Assembly: GCA_007128315.1 (NCBI GenBank)
Contig: SKXQ01000072.1
Coordinates: forward strand, 1 to 53,744
Reading direction: 5' to 3'
DNA: 53,744 bases
Origin: Spirochaetaceae bacterium
GTDB taxonomy: Bacteria > Spirochaetota > Spirochaetia > DSM-27196 > SKKC01
Of the stretch, positions 8,890 through 17,850 are shown one piece after another (the stretch's first letter is position 1; the number at the start of each line of letters is the position of its first letter). A model generated the notes under the pieces. It did no database searches, was not told the DNA's origin, and saw only the letters and a program-made list of their open reading frames with translations. A program made the translations under genes and the position numbers.

Positions 8890-9582
8890 TTAGAAGCGGA
8901 CGGTCTCTACCATGTACCGGATCGATATGCCGGTGTCCGTACGGCGTTCCATCTCTATGACGAACACCATACCGTTTCCATCCGGAGTCAGAATTGCCTG
9001 TCGCACGCGGTAGCTGCGTACTCCATCCCGGAAACGGTCCGGAAGACCGATCCTGTACTCGTGACTTCGTCCTGCGGCGCTTGTTCGCGTCAGGTCTATG
9101 TGAAACCGGGCCCGGACGTCGGCACCGGAGCCCTGTGACTCCTGTGTCAGCCGGACGTGGTAACTGTCACCACCGACGAAGTCCCGGAAGGTTATCTCCG
9201 ATCGAGGTTCTTCGTTATTCAGAAGCAGGTACACGAGACGCCCCTGAAGGAAATGACTGATGCCGCGGCTGCTGCGAACCGATTCAGCCTCACGAAGCAG
9301 CGTCAGCAGTGCCGCATGACCGGTCTGACCGGCGCTTACCGGTTCACTGAACCGCTGTCTGAAGACTCCCGAGGCGACAAACTGGTTTGCTGGAACGTCA
9401 ACGGTGTATATCTCAGCGTACGCCTGTCCGCTTGTACGTTCGATACCGTGCTGAGAGAACATAAGAAAGCGTCCGTCTTCGGAAAACCCGAGATTGGTGA
9501 AGATTGCCGCATCAGCGGCCGCACCATACGCGGCTGCAATGAGAAATACTGCCAGAAATGCAGAAAAAGGTCTTCGTCTCAT
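8890..9582 (-). CDS. Predicted secreted protein, DUF2259-like
   Basis: 230 aa with a signal peptide (MRRRPFSAFLAVFLIAAAYG, AAADA cleavage region). The mature N-terminus IFTNLGFSEDGRFLMFSQHG matches what I recall of DUF2259, a predicted secreted family found in spirochaetes; I could not verify this by search. The rest is beta-rich (YHVRLTQESQG, RVRQAILTPDGNGMVFVIE), reminiscent of a single-domain periplasmic or surface protein. The start ATG at 9582 is chosen because AGGGAGG lies about 10 nt upstream; a GTG at 9594 would overlap that site. No enzymatic motif seen. Confidence 0.75.
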   Translation of the reverse strand: MRRRPFSAFLAVFLIAAAYGAAADAAIFTNLGFSEDGRFLMFSQHGIERTSGQAYAEIYTVDVPANQFVASGVFRQRFSEPVSAGQTGHAALLTLLREAESVRSSRGISHFLQGRLVYLLLNNEEPRSEITFRDFVGGDSYHVRLTQESQGSGADVRARFHIDLTRTSAAGRSHEYRIGLPDRFRDGVRSYRVRQAILTPDGNGMVFVIEMERRTDTGISIRYMVETVRF

Positions 9583-9657
9583 GTGTATGCGCACCTCCCT
9601 CGTACACAGTATCGAGCAGTTTCCGCCAAACTGTAGTTTTTTCGACCCTTTCTACCG

Positions 9658-9663
9658 TATACT
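9658..9663 (+). promoter_or_regulatory. -10-like element just upstream of a start codon
   Basis: TATACT (5 of 6) ends 10 nt before ATG 9674. No good -35 is seen and no Shine-Dalgarno lies between it and the ATG, so a leader of only about 3-4 nt is suggested. Confidence 0.35.
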
Positions 9664-9673
9664 CAACGGCACC

Positions 9674-10519
9674 ATGACGCTGCGTGCCCGCAACCGATTC
9701 ATACTTTATACCGCGCTCGCAGTTCTTTTCGTAGCCGCCGTTCTGGCCGTCGTTGTCGGTGTGTTCGTGTGGTCAAACGGGGATCCTCGAACGGTTTTTG
9801 ATGCGGTTTCCGAGCTCGCCGAAGCCAGGAGTCTGTACGGGGTTTCCGTGCCGACCAGTGGGGCCGGTCCTGTCGGCGTGTTTCTGTCGCCCCTGATTCC
9901 GGTACCCATAGCGGTCGGAGCCGCACTGCTTACGAGGCGGTATTTTCGCTCAAGCGTCACACCAACAATCTTCTTCGTCACGCTCTCCATGGTGTTGTCT
10001 GGACTGACCGTGATTCGCTTTGCGCAGATCATTCTTCCCGGCTACGGCGTTTCTTCCACCTACGCGGCAACCCTCTCGCGAGCCGTCTATGCCGCTCACA
10101 TCGCGGGAGCCCTGGCGCTGTTCACCGCGAGCATTTATGCCGCCGGAGCTCAATACACGAGGATCTGGGGGGCGATGATCGCTGTCGTGACCATTGCGCT
10201 CGCCTTTGCCTACGTTCTGCCGGTGGATGCGTTTCAGCTCGACGAGGCGCTGCTGCACCGTCTCGAAGCACGGGGAAACATTCAGCTCATCACCGGTGCG
10301 CTCGCGGCACTGACGCTCGTTAATTTTCTGCGCTATGGAATCGAAGCCGAGGAATCAGCGAGGGTTGTGGTGCCTTTGGGGATTCTTGCGATACTCGTGT
10401 CGCGGGAACTGCTTTTCTACGTGTCCGGGCTGCCGCTACACCTCGCGACTGGCGTGCTGTATGTTGTCGGGTTCGCGCTTTTCGCGCGGAACAGCTATGC
10501 AGTGTATCTGTGGACCTGA
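9674..10519 (+). CDS. Multi-pass membrane protein of unknown function
   Basis: 281 aa; about seven or eight hydrophobic helices, starting RFILYTALAVLFVAAVLAVV and ending in GVLYVVGFALFARNSY. Charged or soluble loops are short (FDAVSELAEARSLYG at about residues 40-55; EALLHRLEARGN near 195). No transporter or enzyme signature is recognised. The ATG at 9674 is preferred over an upstream in-frame start at 9494, which would run through the divergent gene's 5' end with a non-membrane, low-quality sequence. It lacks a Shine-Dalgarno. Its stop is 1 nt from the stop of the convergent kinase-like gene. Confidence 0.72.
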   Translation: MTLRARNRFILYTALAVLFVAAVLAVVVGVFVWSNGDPRTVFDAVSELAEARSLYGVSVPTSGAGPVGVFLSPLIPVPIAVGAALLTRRYFRSSVTPTIFFVTLSMVLSGLTVIRFAQIILPGYGVSSTYAATLSRAVYAAHIAGALALFTASIYAAGAQYTRIWGAMIAVVTIALAFAYVLPVDAFQLDEALLHRLEARGNIQLITGALAALTLVNFLRYGIEAEESARVVVPLGILAILVSRELLFYVSGLPLHLATGVLYVVGFALFARNSYAVYLWT

Positions 10520-10520
10520 C

Positions 10521-11198
10521 CTATAGAATGATTGCGACAACCAGTCCCGTGCCGATAGGAAGGAGCAGGTTGTCGATGTCCTTACCCGGGGCCGCTTCCA
10601 GGGCGGTCGCGACCAGCGCTACGAGGAAGGCTTGCCCACTGTGCACGAGGAAGATCGAGGACGCTGCAAATACGGATGCGAAACAGGCCAGACTCCCCTC
10701 GATGCTTTTATTGCCCTGTGTAAAGGGAAGCGCATGACGTCCAACCGCCTTGCCGACCAGGCTGGCAAACCCGTCTCCGAACGCCAGGGCGTAAATCGCA
10801 ATCGCTGCGGCCGGGTACGGGTACAGAAGAAGCGCCGCCATGGCACCAAGGCCGAGTGTCACCGGCCCCATGACGAAATGGCCGATATCACGACTTCGCT
10901 GAGCCATGGCGGTCAGACGCCCGATTACGAACACCGGACGCCCGCTGAGACGCTCAATCTCGGCAACCGCGTAGAAAACCGTGCCGAAGGCGAGCAGCGA
11001 CATCGTAGCGACCGTTCCGATCGTGCGCGCGAACAGGGGTACGAACGCTATGAACATGTGTATGGACTTGCGTACGAGCTCCGTGCGAATATCCGCTGGA
11101 ACGGTACCGAAAACACGGCGGGCAGCTGAGGTACCTGGGTGCAGGCTTGTGTAATTTCTTGCGCGGGTCAGGCCTGGATATTCCATGAATACGAACAC
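10521..11198 (-). CDS. Dolichol/phytol kinase-like membrane protein (SEC59/DGK1/VTE5 family)
   Basis: 225 aa polytopic protein. The segment ELVRKSIHMFIAF (about residues 40-52) matches the ELxRKxxH signature of the CTP-dependent lipid/polyprenol kinase group, and YALAFGDGFASLVGKAVGRH and KSIEGSLACF match the later conserved GDGxAxxxG and K(S/T)xEGS motifs. The family phosphorylates long-chain alcohols or diacylglycerol using CTP, or acts as a cytidylyltransferase relative; which applies here is open. The first about 25 residues are not conserved-looking, and a later start is possible. The gene abuts the stop of the convergent membrane protein. Confidence 0.82.
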   Translation of the reverse strand: MFVFMEYPGLTRARNYTSLHPGTSAARRVFGTVPADIRTELVRKSIHMFIAFVPLFARTIGTVATMSLLAFGTVFYAVAEIERLSGRPVFVIGRLTAMAQRSRDIGHFVMGPVTLGLGAMAALLLYPYPAAAIAIYALAFGDGFASLVGKAVGRHALPFTQGNKSIEGSLACFASVFAASSIFLVHSGQAFLVALVATALEAAPGKDIDNLLLPIGTGLVVAIIL

Positions 11199-11447
11199 TC
11201 CGTACTGACCTCATGCAAGTTTCGTGCCGAGATGCGACATCGGAACAGCATGTTGCGTAAAGCATGGTAAAAGAGGAATTTAAGGACGCTCGTATCTACG
11301 GATTCTTCGGGTGAACTGGCTTGTTTGTACACATAATCATACAGCGCCGTTCTTTTATTACTACGCCTTTAACCTGTGCGCTTTACAAGACGCGGAGACT
11401 GCGGTAGGTATATCAGACACTCGCGCGGACGAGAGGGGTAGCGCATA

Positions 11448-12992
11448 ATGACAGATATTGATATTCGCAGCTTTCATCCACTTGAAATCAGGGTTCTTCT
11501 GCATTTTTCGGAAGCATCGGAACTCACTGTTCCCGAGATGGTGGCACGTGTCGGTCTCAAAGAGGGGCAGGGCAACCAGGTTGTGAGCTGGCTTGCGGCG
11601 AAAGGCCTTATCGAAGAGTCGTCACGGACGGCCAGAGTCTTCTACGAGCTTACCGAACTCGGGAAAGAGTATGTGGATACAGGTGTGCCGGAAGAACGGC
11701 TGATTCGTGTGCTTGAAAAGGACGGACCCACGCCCCTTCCAGCCCTTGCTTCAGCCTGCGGGCTTGAAATGCGCGACACGGGATCGGCGTTCGGAGCGCT
11801 TTCCAGGGTCGGGGCGGTGGAGATGGACTCGGATAAGCGTGCGGTTCTGATCGATCCGGCGAAGGCTGACTGGGTCGCCCGTGTTCGTGGAATTCTCGAA
11901 CGCGCGGCTCGCGACGGAGCACTGGCGGAAGAGAGTCTCGATGATGCCGAACGTACCGCGGTTCAGGGCATTGCGAAAAAACGGGGCGCCGGTACGGTCG
12001 CCTTTCGCATTGTTGAACGAAGCGAGGTCGTGTATCGCTTTACCGAATCCGGCGAGGCTGTCCGGAAGGCCGCCGCGGATTCCGGACTCACCGGGGAGGA
12101 AACGGGGTCGTTGTCACCGGCGATGCTGCGAGATGGTTCCTGGAAACGGGCCAGCTTTCGCTCCTATAACATTGACACGCCGCCCGCACGACTCATTCCG
12201 GGGCGCCGCAACCCCTATGCCGAGTACCTGGAATCGGTGAAAGACACACTGGTTGGACTCGGGTTCGAAGAGTTTGACGGACCGGTCGTCGAAACGGAGT
12301 TCTGGAACTCGGATGCACTGTTTATGCCCCAGTTTCACGCAGCCAGGGACATTCATGACGTGTATTACGTTGCCGAACCGACACACGCGCGCGAGATCGA
12401 ACAGCCCTACCTCGATCAGGTCGCTGCGGTTCACGAGAACGGCTGGTCCACCGGCAGCAGGGGCTGGAACTACGGGTTCGACAGGGACTTCACTCGCCGG
12501 CTCATCCTTCGGAGCCAGGGGACGGTGCTTTCCGCCAAACAGCTGCCGAAGGCGAAGGTGCCTGGCCGGTATTTCGGCATCGTGCGATGTTTCCGCTACG
12601 ATCAGGTCGATGCCACGCATCTGAGCGATTTTTACCAGACCGAAGGCATCGTGCTCGGCGAAGATGTGAATCTCAGAACGCTGCTAGGCATGCTGAAGAT
12701 GTTTGCTGAAGAGGTTGCAGGAGCGACTGAGGTCAAGTATGTGCCCGGCTATTTCCCGTTCACTGAGCCCTCGGTTGAGGTTCATATCAAGCACCCGAAA
12801 CTCGGCTGGTTTGAGCTTGGCGGTTCCGGGATATTCCGCCCCGAGGTCACCGCACCGCTCGGCATAGACGTTCCGGTGCTTGCGTGGGGGCTCGGTATAG
12901 ATCGAATGGCTCTCATGCATCTTGGTTTGAACGATCTGCGCGAGCTGTTCTCGAACGACCTTGAACGGGTTCGTCTGCGACGGAGGAAGTAA
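11448..12992 (+). CDS. pheS: Phenylalanyl-tRNA synthetase alpha subunit, archaeal/eukaryotic type
   Basis: 514 aa catalytic subunit of the alpha2beta2 PheRS. Spirochaetes carry the archaeal-type enzyme, and the length (about 510 against about 330 in most bacteria) and the N-terminal winged-helix tRNA-binding region (VPEMVARVGLKEGQGNQVVSWL, residues 30-60) fit that. The class II core is in the C-terminal half: RRNPYAEYLESVKDTLVGLGF, the motif 2 area YFGIVRCFRYDQVDATHLSDF, and motif 3 GLGIDRMALMHLGLNDLREL. GAGAGGGG lies before the ATG. The 249-nt upstream gap shows no convincing promoter; TTTACA, 17 nt, TAGGTA at about 11382-11410 is the best weak candidate. pheT follows after 3 nt. Confidence 0.96.
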   Translation: MTDIDIRSFHPLEIRVLLHFSEASELTVPEMVARVGLKEGQGNQVVSWLAAKGLIEESSRTARVFYELTELGKEYVDTGVPEERLIRVLEKDGPTPLPALASACGLEMRDTGSAFGALSRVGAVEMDSDKRAVLIDPAKADWVARVRGILERAARDGALAEESLDDAERTAVQGIAKKRGAGTVAFRIVERSEVVYRFTESGEAVRKAAADSGLTGEETGSLSPAMLRDGSWKRASFRSYNIDTPPARLIPGRRNPYAEYLESVKDTLVGLGFEEFDGPVVETEFWNSDALFMPQFHAARDIHDVYYVAEPTHAREIEQPYLDQVAAVHENGWSTGSRGWNYGFDRDFTRRLILRSQGTVLSAKQLPKAKVPGRYFGIVRCFRYDQVDATHLSDFYQTEGIVLGEDVNLRTLLGMLKMFAEEVAGATEVKYVPGYFPFTEPSVEVHIKHPKLGWFELGGSGIFRPEVTAPLGIDVPVLAWGLGIDRMALMHLGLNDLRELFSNDLERVRLRRRK

Positions 12993-12995
12993 ATA

Positions 12996-14732
12996 ATGCC
13001 GAAAATCGAGCTGTACAGAAACGCACTGGACACATACATCGGAGAGAAACTGCAGAACGACGTGCTGGAAGAACAGCTTTCTGTCGCCAAGGCAGAAGTT
13101 GATGAATGGGAAGACGAACACGGGCTTCTGAAAATCGAGCTCAACGACACGAACAGGCCCGATCTCTGGTCGACTGCGGGGCTAGGTCGACAGCTTCGCG
13201 TGTATCGCGGTGGTGACATCCCCGCGTATGACTTTTTCAGCACCACCGACGCACCGAAAGAATGTGGCAGCAGGGTAGTACATGTGGATGCAGGTCTGAA
13301 AAATATCCGGCCCTACATTGCAGGTTTCGTCGCCAGTGGCCCTTCTATAGATGCATCGACGCTCAACGATATCATCCAGACCCAGGAAAAACTCTGCTGG
13401 AACTACGGGCAGAAACGACGGGCCGTTGCGATGGGCATATATCGCAGTGATCTCATGCGTTTTCCTGTCTCGTACCGGGCAGCAGACCCCGACGCGACGC
13501 AGTTCGTACCGCTCGCCGAGGAACGGGCCATGAGCCTGCGACAGATGATCACCGAGCATCCGAAAGGGCGCGATTTCGGGCATATTGTGGCTGACTTTCC
13601 GAAGATGCCTTATCTCGAAGACGCTGGCGGGGACGCCCTCAGCTTTCCCCCTGTTATCAACAGCGCCCGTCTCGGTGCCGTCGAAGTCGGCGACAGTTCG
13701 CTTTTCATCGAGCTTACGGGAACCGATCAGAGCGTCCTGCACCTTGCGTGTTCCATCGTTGCCTGCGATCTCGCTGACGCCGGATTCACGATTGAGCCGG
13801 TTTGCATCGAGTATCCCTACGATACTCCTGCTGGCAGAACGGTCGTGACACCGCAGTATTTCCAGACTCCGGTCGAAATCGAGCCTGCCTTCGCGTCGAA
13901 GTGGCTCGGGGTACCGCTCACTGCCGACGACTGTATTCGGTTGCTCGGTCGCATGGGTTGCGTTGCAGCGGAGGCCAGGGGCAGCGTTCGTGTGCAACCG
14001 CCGCCGTACCGGAACGACTTTCTGCATCCGGTTGATATAGCCGAAGACATCATGATCGGGTATGGCATGGGCAATTTCGAGCCGACCATGCTTCAGGACT
14101 TTACCGTCGGGCGTCTGACCGCAGTCGAGGTTCTGTCCAGAGACGTGAAAACGGTACTTGTCGGCCTCGGCTTTCAGGAAATGGTCTTCAACTATCTCGG
14201 TTCCCGTCGCGACTATCTCGACCGGATGCAGCCGGTAGCGACCGATGAGTCCGATGCGGATGACTCCGCCATGGTGCGCATACAGAATCCCATGAGCGAA
14301 AACTATGAGTATGTGCGACCGTCGGTCTTACCGTCGCTCCTCTCTGCCGAGGCGGTTTCCGCCCACGCGGTGTATCCGCATCTGATATTCGAGATCGGTA
14401 AAGTTGCCGTTCGGGATGCCGCAGATTCCAGCGGAACACGGACGGACGATGTGCTGGGGCTCGTCCTGTCGGATGTCGAGTCAACGTTCAATACGGTACG
14501 CGATAAAGTGAATACCATGCTCTATTTTCTTAACATCGACGCGCGATATGAGGCGGCGGATGATTCGCGTTTTATTGCGGGTCGCTGTGCGAGGATACTT
14601 GTCGCGGGACGGACAGCAGGTATCATGGGCGAACTACACCCCCAGGTGCTAGAGAACTGGGGTATCAGTATGCCGACAACTGCTGCGGAGCTGAATATCG
14701 GTTCCTTGCTCTCCCGCGAATCCGGAGTATAA
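12996..14732 (+). CDS. pheT: Phenylalanyl-tRNA synthetase beta subunit, archaeal/eukaryotic type
   Basis: 578 aa against about 800 in most bacteria: the short archaeal/eukaryotic beta subunit without the N-terminal EMAP-like tRNA-binding domain and the C-terminal anticodon-binding fold. It starts directly at the B1-like region (MPKIELYRNALDTYIG). The B3/4 editing module is visible at about 100-260 (RAVAMGIYRSDLM, GHIVADFPKMPYLEDAGGD, INSARLGAVEVGDSSLFIELTG). B5 (RLLGRMGCVAAEARGSVRVQPPPYRNDF, DIAEDIMIGYG) follows, then the catalytic-like fold with NPMSENYEYVRPSVLPSLL. Co-transcribed with pheS. Confidence 0.95.
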   Translation: MPKIELYRNALDTYIGEKLQNDVLEEQLSVAKAEVDEWEDEHGLLKIELNDTNRPDLWSTAGLGRQLRVYRGGDIPAYDFFSTTDAPKECGSRVVHVDAGLKNIRPYIAGFVASGPSIDASTLNDIIQTQEKLCWNYGQKRRAVAMGIYRSDLMRFPVSYRAADPDATQFVPLAEERAMSLRQMITEHPKGRDFGHIVADFPKMPYLEDAGGDALSFPPVINSARLGAVEVGDSSLFIELTGTDQSVLHLACSIVACDLADAGFTIEPVCIEYPYDTPAGRTVVTPQYFQTPVEIEPAFASKWLGVPLTADDCIRLLGRMGCVAAEARGSVRVQPPPYRNDFLHPVDIAEDIMIGYGMGNFEPTMLQDFTVGRLTAVEVLSRDVKTVLVGLGFQEMVFNYLGSRRDYLDRMQPVATDESDADDSAMVRIQNPMSENYEYVRPSVLPSLLSAEAVSAHAVYPHLIFEIGKVAVRDAADSSGTRTDDVLGLVLSDVESTFNTVRDKVNTMLYFLNIDARYEAADDSRFIAGRCARILVAGRTAGIMGELHPQVLENWGISMPTTAAELNIGSLLSRESGV

Positions 14733-14781
14733 TTAACAGGGACAGTCGGCGTATTTACACAAGTATCGGAGTGGTGCAGTC

Positions 14782-15750
14782 GTGCCGCATGCAGATCAGG
14801 CCCCGACCGTCCTGGTGCCGTATACCGGACCCGCAGACGGACCCGAGGCGGAAGACATATTCATTTATCTCCGACCTGAGACGAACGGTGTCGAGGTCGA
14901 GAGCCGCCTCATGCGGGTCATCAAGCAGTGTCCTGCCTATCATAATGGCCTTGATCTTGTGTACATGGCGAACCTCCCCGGGGACTACATGCTCGAGCAG
15001 CATGTTGTCGAGAAGCACTACCGTCATAAGCTTCACTTTGCGGTTCATGGAAAACAGGCGTTCACGCCGTGGATGCAGACCGCCTTCGAGTCACAGACCG
15101 GAGAATCTTTCGAAACAGCGCATATTCTCGGGGCTTTTGAGGCCCTGCACACGCTCCAGATCGAGCCTGAGGGTATGTTTGCGCGTTGGGTCGACGAGTC
15201 GCAGATCTGCATCATTGCCGGCCAGACCCTCAAATATCTGGACGAAGCATGGGTCGTGGCCTCCGACATCCCGGCCGTATTACACAAGAACAATCGCGGT
15301 ACCGACATAGCCGTAATGCTCTTTCGATCACGCGTCGGATACAGCTACTTCGAGGAACTCGTACAGGAAATGTACGAGCAGATTATTGATGCAGGACTGG
15401 TGAACCCGCGCCTTCCGCTCAGTCGGATCTTCCACTATTCGCGAGGTCCCTTCGAGCAGATTATGGACGGGCTTGGATATCTTGTCGACAGTGACGGCTC
15501 ACCTCATCCCGTTGAGGATCTGGGTTTTGCACGCTACTGCAGTCATTGCGGTATTGGTACAAAAGCACTGCTCGGAGTTGTTCAGAATCCGCTGTTCGGC
15601 TGGGTGAACCGGCAGGGAGTATATTTCGAGGATGATGTATTCCGTATGACCGAACACGCTACCTACAGAGCCGCCCTCGAACGCCTCGATACGGCTGTGA
15701 CTCAGGTCCTCCTCAGGGCGCCGTCTGTAGTAGTATCCCCGCAGGGGTAG
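14782..15750 (+). CDS. Conserved-looking protein of unknown function downstream of pheST
   Basis: 322 aa, soluble, no signal peptide. I do not recognise the family. Visible: an N-terminal segment TVLVPYTGPADGPEAEDIFIYLRPETNG, repeated aromatic-rich helices, and a C-terminal Cys pair (C253-x2-C256 in RYCSHCGIGTKALLG), a possible half of a metal site. GTG start with GGAG 10 nt upstream (14768-14771). It follows pheT by 49 nt and precedes the cNMP-binding gene by 5 nt, whose Shine-Dalgarno overlaps its stop codon. The two downstream genes are therefore coupled and may act together. No function is inferred. Confidence 0.8.
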   Translation: MPHADQAPTVLVPYTGPADGPEAEDIFIYLRPETNGVEVESRLMRVIKQCPAYHNGLDLVYMANLPGDYMLEQHVVEKHYRHKLHFAVHGKQAFTPWMQTAFESQTGESFETAHILGAFEALHTLQIEPEGMFARWVDESQICIIAGQTLKYLDEAWVVASDIPAVLHKNNRGTDIAVMLFRSRVGYSYFEELVQEMYEQIIDAGLVNPRLPLSRIFHYSRGPFEQIMDGLGYLVDSDGSPHPVEDLGFARYCSHCGIGTKALLGVVQNPLFGWVNRQGVYFEDDVFRMTEHATYRAALERLDTAVTQVLLRAPSVVVSPQG

Positions 15751-15755
15751 CGTGT

Positions 15756-17834
15756 ATGAATGCACAACAGCGCGGGGACGCCGGTTCGAACAGCGAAAAG
15801 TCTGCACTTCTCGAATCGGTTATTCCATTCCGATTTCTGAACAGCGAGGAACGACTGGGGCTGCTCGACAGCATGGAGCGGTGTACCTACCGTGCGGGAG
15901 AAGCGATTATTGAGCAGGGTGCGACCGATACCCGGGTATACCTCCTCGGAGGGGGTACCGCTTCCATACAGTCGCCTCAGGAACTTGACAAGCGAAGCCG
16001 TCGTCCGAGAGTTATCAGCACCGTAGAAGAGGGGCACTACTTCGGTGAGTGGGAGTCGGTCTTTGACTGCCCGCGGACCTACGATGTAGTCAGTACAACC
16101 GATACCTGGGCGTACCGCATACCCGGCGACGTGTTTCTCGGTCTTCTGAACGTTTCGAGCGCATTTGCCCAGGGGCTTGGTACGCTTCTTCGCGATCGTC
16201 AGGGTATCTTTGCGGCCTTCGAGCGGTTCAAGGCCCAGCTGTTCCGGGACGTCACCAACGGGTATCTGGTCATCCGGCGCCTTTTACCCCTGTATGAGTC
16301 ACTTGAACCCGCGCTGCATCCCGGAGCTGCCAACCCTACGGCCATTGACGTGTCGGGTCTTTCGTATGCGGTACGGCGGCTCCCCGACAATATAACGCGC
16401 ACCTTCGCCCTGCTCCTGACCGACAATCTCGTCGGTGCATACAGTACGCCGGACCAGTACTTCGCCCAGGTGGAGACCTCGGCTCGTCGGCGCGAGGTAT
16501 GGGAAATGGTGCCGGGAAAGAACCTTGTTCTGCTCAGAAACGGTGTCTCAGATCTCATTGATTTTGTGACCTGCCTCTGCACCTACGCAGTGGAAGCGAA
16601 GAAGATCCGCAAACGACTGAGTACTCCCTCGTGTCTCGAAGCCCTTTCGGGCTATCTCTCTACCGGCGATCACCCGCCGCTGCACGACCTGCTCGCTGCG
16701 CTACCGTTCAGCGAGGAGGAGGCAGCCGGTATCACCAGAGTCTGGCCGGAGGAAACCGCGCGACGCCTGTTCGAGATCGTGCGCCATCGGGAGATGTTCG
16801 GCATCGATGTCAGGCGTGGCGCAAACACGTATAACAGCAGGCGAGCCGAACTCTGGGCGTCGCAGGTTGCACAGGCTGCCGGGCAGCTGCTGGGTTACCC
16901 GCCAGCGCTGCTGCCAGACGACGTTGAAGTTCACATCATCAGCAGTAACACACACTCGGTAACGAACTGTCTGAATCCCTGGTACCGGCGAAAGGGTGCT
17001 GCTCTCGAGCAGTGGGCAGAGGAGCATGAGCCGGAGCTCTACGAAGCGGCGTGGACGAACTCGTACGATCGCATGTATTCGGCTGCACGCTCGTACTTTC
17101 TTGCATATCCCGGGGAAGCCGAGGATGCTCACCGCGTCGCTGACAGCGCCGGGATATATCGCCTGCGCAGTACCGCTTCGACGGGAATACAGGTTCAGCT
17201 TATTGATGTTTCGCGTCTTTTCGACGACGAGATGGACCCGGGTATACGAAAACCCCCTGCCGAACGCCGTATTGTCCTCGTTAACATCGATTATGCATTC
17301 GGGGAGCAGGCCGAGCATATAATGCGCAATCTGCTGCTGCTGTTTGGCCGTAACGTGTCGAGTATCAACTTCCTCGGAAAAGCCGGGGCACTCGTCGGGA
17401 AACGGGGCGATATCCTTGAGCCGAGCGCTTTTATCGAGCAGTCCGGAGATCTGTTCCAGCCGGTTCCCGACCGGCCGGATACTCCCTGGAAACGTCTGCA
17501 GGAGCGCGTGCCTGCACACACGGTACATCGTGGCCCGATACTCACGGTGGACGGTACGCTTCTGCAGAACCGCGTCATGCTGAATTTTTACCGTCGGATA
17601 CGACAGTGCATCGGGCTCGAAATGGAAGGTACCTATTATTACCGACAGGTGCTGGAGTCTATGGAACTTGGGGTCGTTTCCCGGGACGTCGACCTGCGCT
17701 TTTTCTATTATGTGTCCGATCTTCCGCTGCAGCACGACCTCGCGTTATCGAGCCGTCTGCAGGTTTCGGAGGGGGTTCCTCCCTTGTACGGGATTACCCG
17801 CCATATACTCGACGAAGTCTTCCGGGGCCGGTGA
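15756..17834 (+). CDS. Cyclic-nucleotide-binding domain protein with nucleoside-phosphorylase-like C-terminus
   Basis: 692 aa, soluble. Residues about 22-150 form a Crp-type cNMP-binding beta-roll: FLNSEERLGLLDSMERCTYRAGEAIIEQG, VYLLGGGTASI, GHYFGEWESVF. The FGEWE segment occupies the phosphate-binding-cassette position (normally FGExAL), with no obvious conserved Arg after it, so ligand binding is uncertain. Residues 155-500 are mostly helical and unrecognised. Residues about 505-692 resemble the nucleoside phosphorylase fold: LGKAGALVGKRGDILEP (540-556, like the G-GG...GDI segment), GPILTVDG (593-600), GLEMEG (620-625, the EMEx ribose-binding motif) and YYVSDLP (651-657, the xSD catalytic Asp motif). 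Function unknown; a sensor-effector role in nucleotide metabolism is an inference. Confidence 0.85.
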   Translation: MNAQQRGDAGSNSEKSALLESVIPFRFLNSEERLGLLDSMERCTYRAGEAIIEQGATDTRVYLLGGGTASIQSPQELDKRSRRPRVISTVEEGHYFGEWESVFDCPRTYDVVSTTDTWAYRIPGDVFLGLLNVSSAFAQGLGTLLRDRQGIFAAFERFKAQLFRDVTNGYLVIRRLLPLYESLEPALHPGAANPTAIDVSGLSYAVRRLPDNITRTFALLLTDNLVGAYSTPDQYFAQVETSARRREVWEMVPGKNLVLLRNGVSDLIDFVTCLCTYAVEAKKIRKRLSTPSCLEALSGYLSTGDHPPLHDLLAALPFSEEEAAGITRVWPEETARRLFEIVRHREMFGIDVRRGANTYNSRRAELWASQVAQAAGQLLGYPPALLPDDVEVHIISSNTHSVTNCLNPWYRRKGAALEQWAEEHEPELYEAAWTNSYDRMYSAARSYFLAYPGEAEDAHRVADSAGIYRLRSTASTGIQVQLIDVSRLFDDEMDPGIRKPPAERRIVLVNIDYAFGEQAEHIMRNLLLLFGRNVSSINFLGKAGALVGKRGDILEPSAFIEQSGDLFQPVPDRPDTPWKRLQERVPAHTVHRGPILTVDGTLLQNRVMLNFYRRIRQCIGLEMEGTYYYRQVLESMELGVVSRDVDLRFFYYVSDLPLQHDLALSSRLQVSEGVPPLYGITRHILDEVFRGR

Positions 17835-17850
17835 TTCTCTGGGCTGGTGC

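Noticed and set aside
8004-8960. 318-codon plus-strand frame opposite proS
   Set aside because: The minus strand is a full-length ProRS with all motifs; the plus frame is low-quality shadow sequence caused by high-GC codon usage.
16701-17735. 344-codon minus-strand frame opposite the cNMP-binding gene
   Set aside because: No recognisable domain and no start signal; the plus strand has the Crp-type domain and a good ribosome-binding site.
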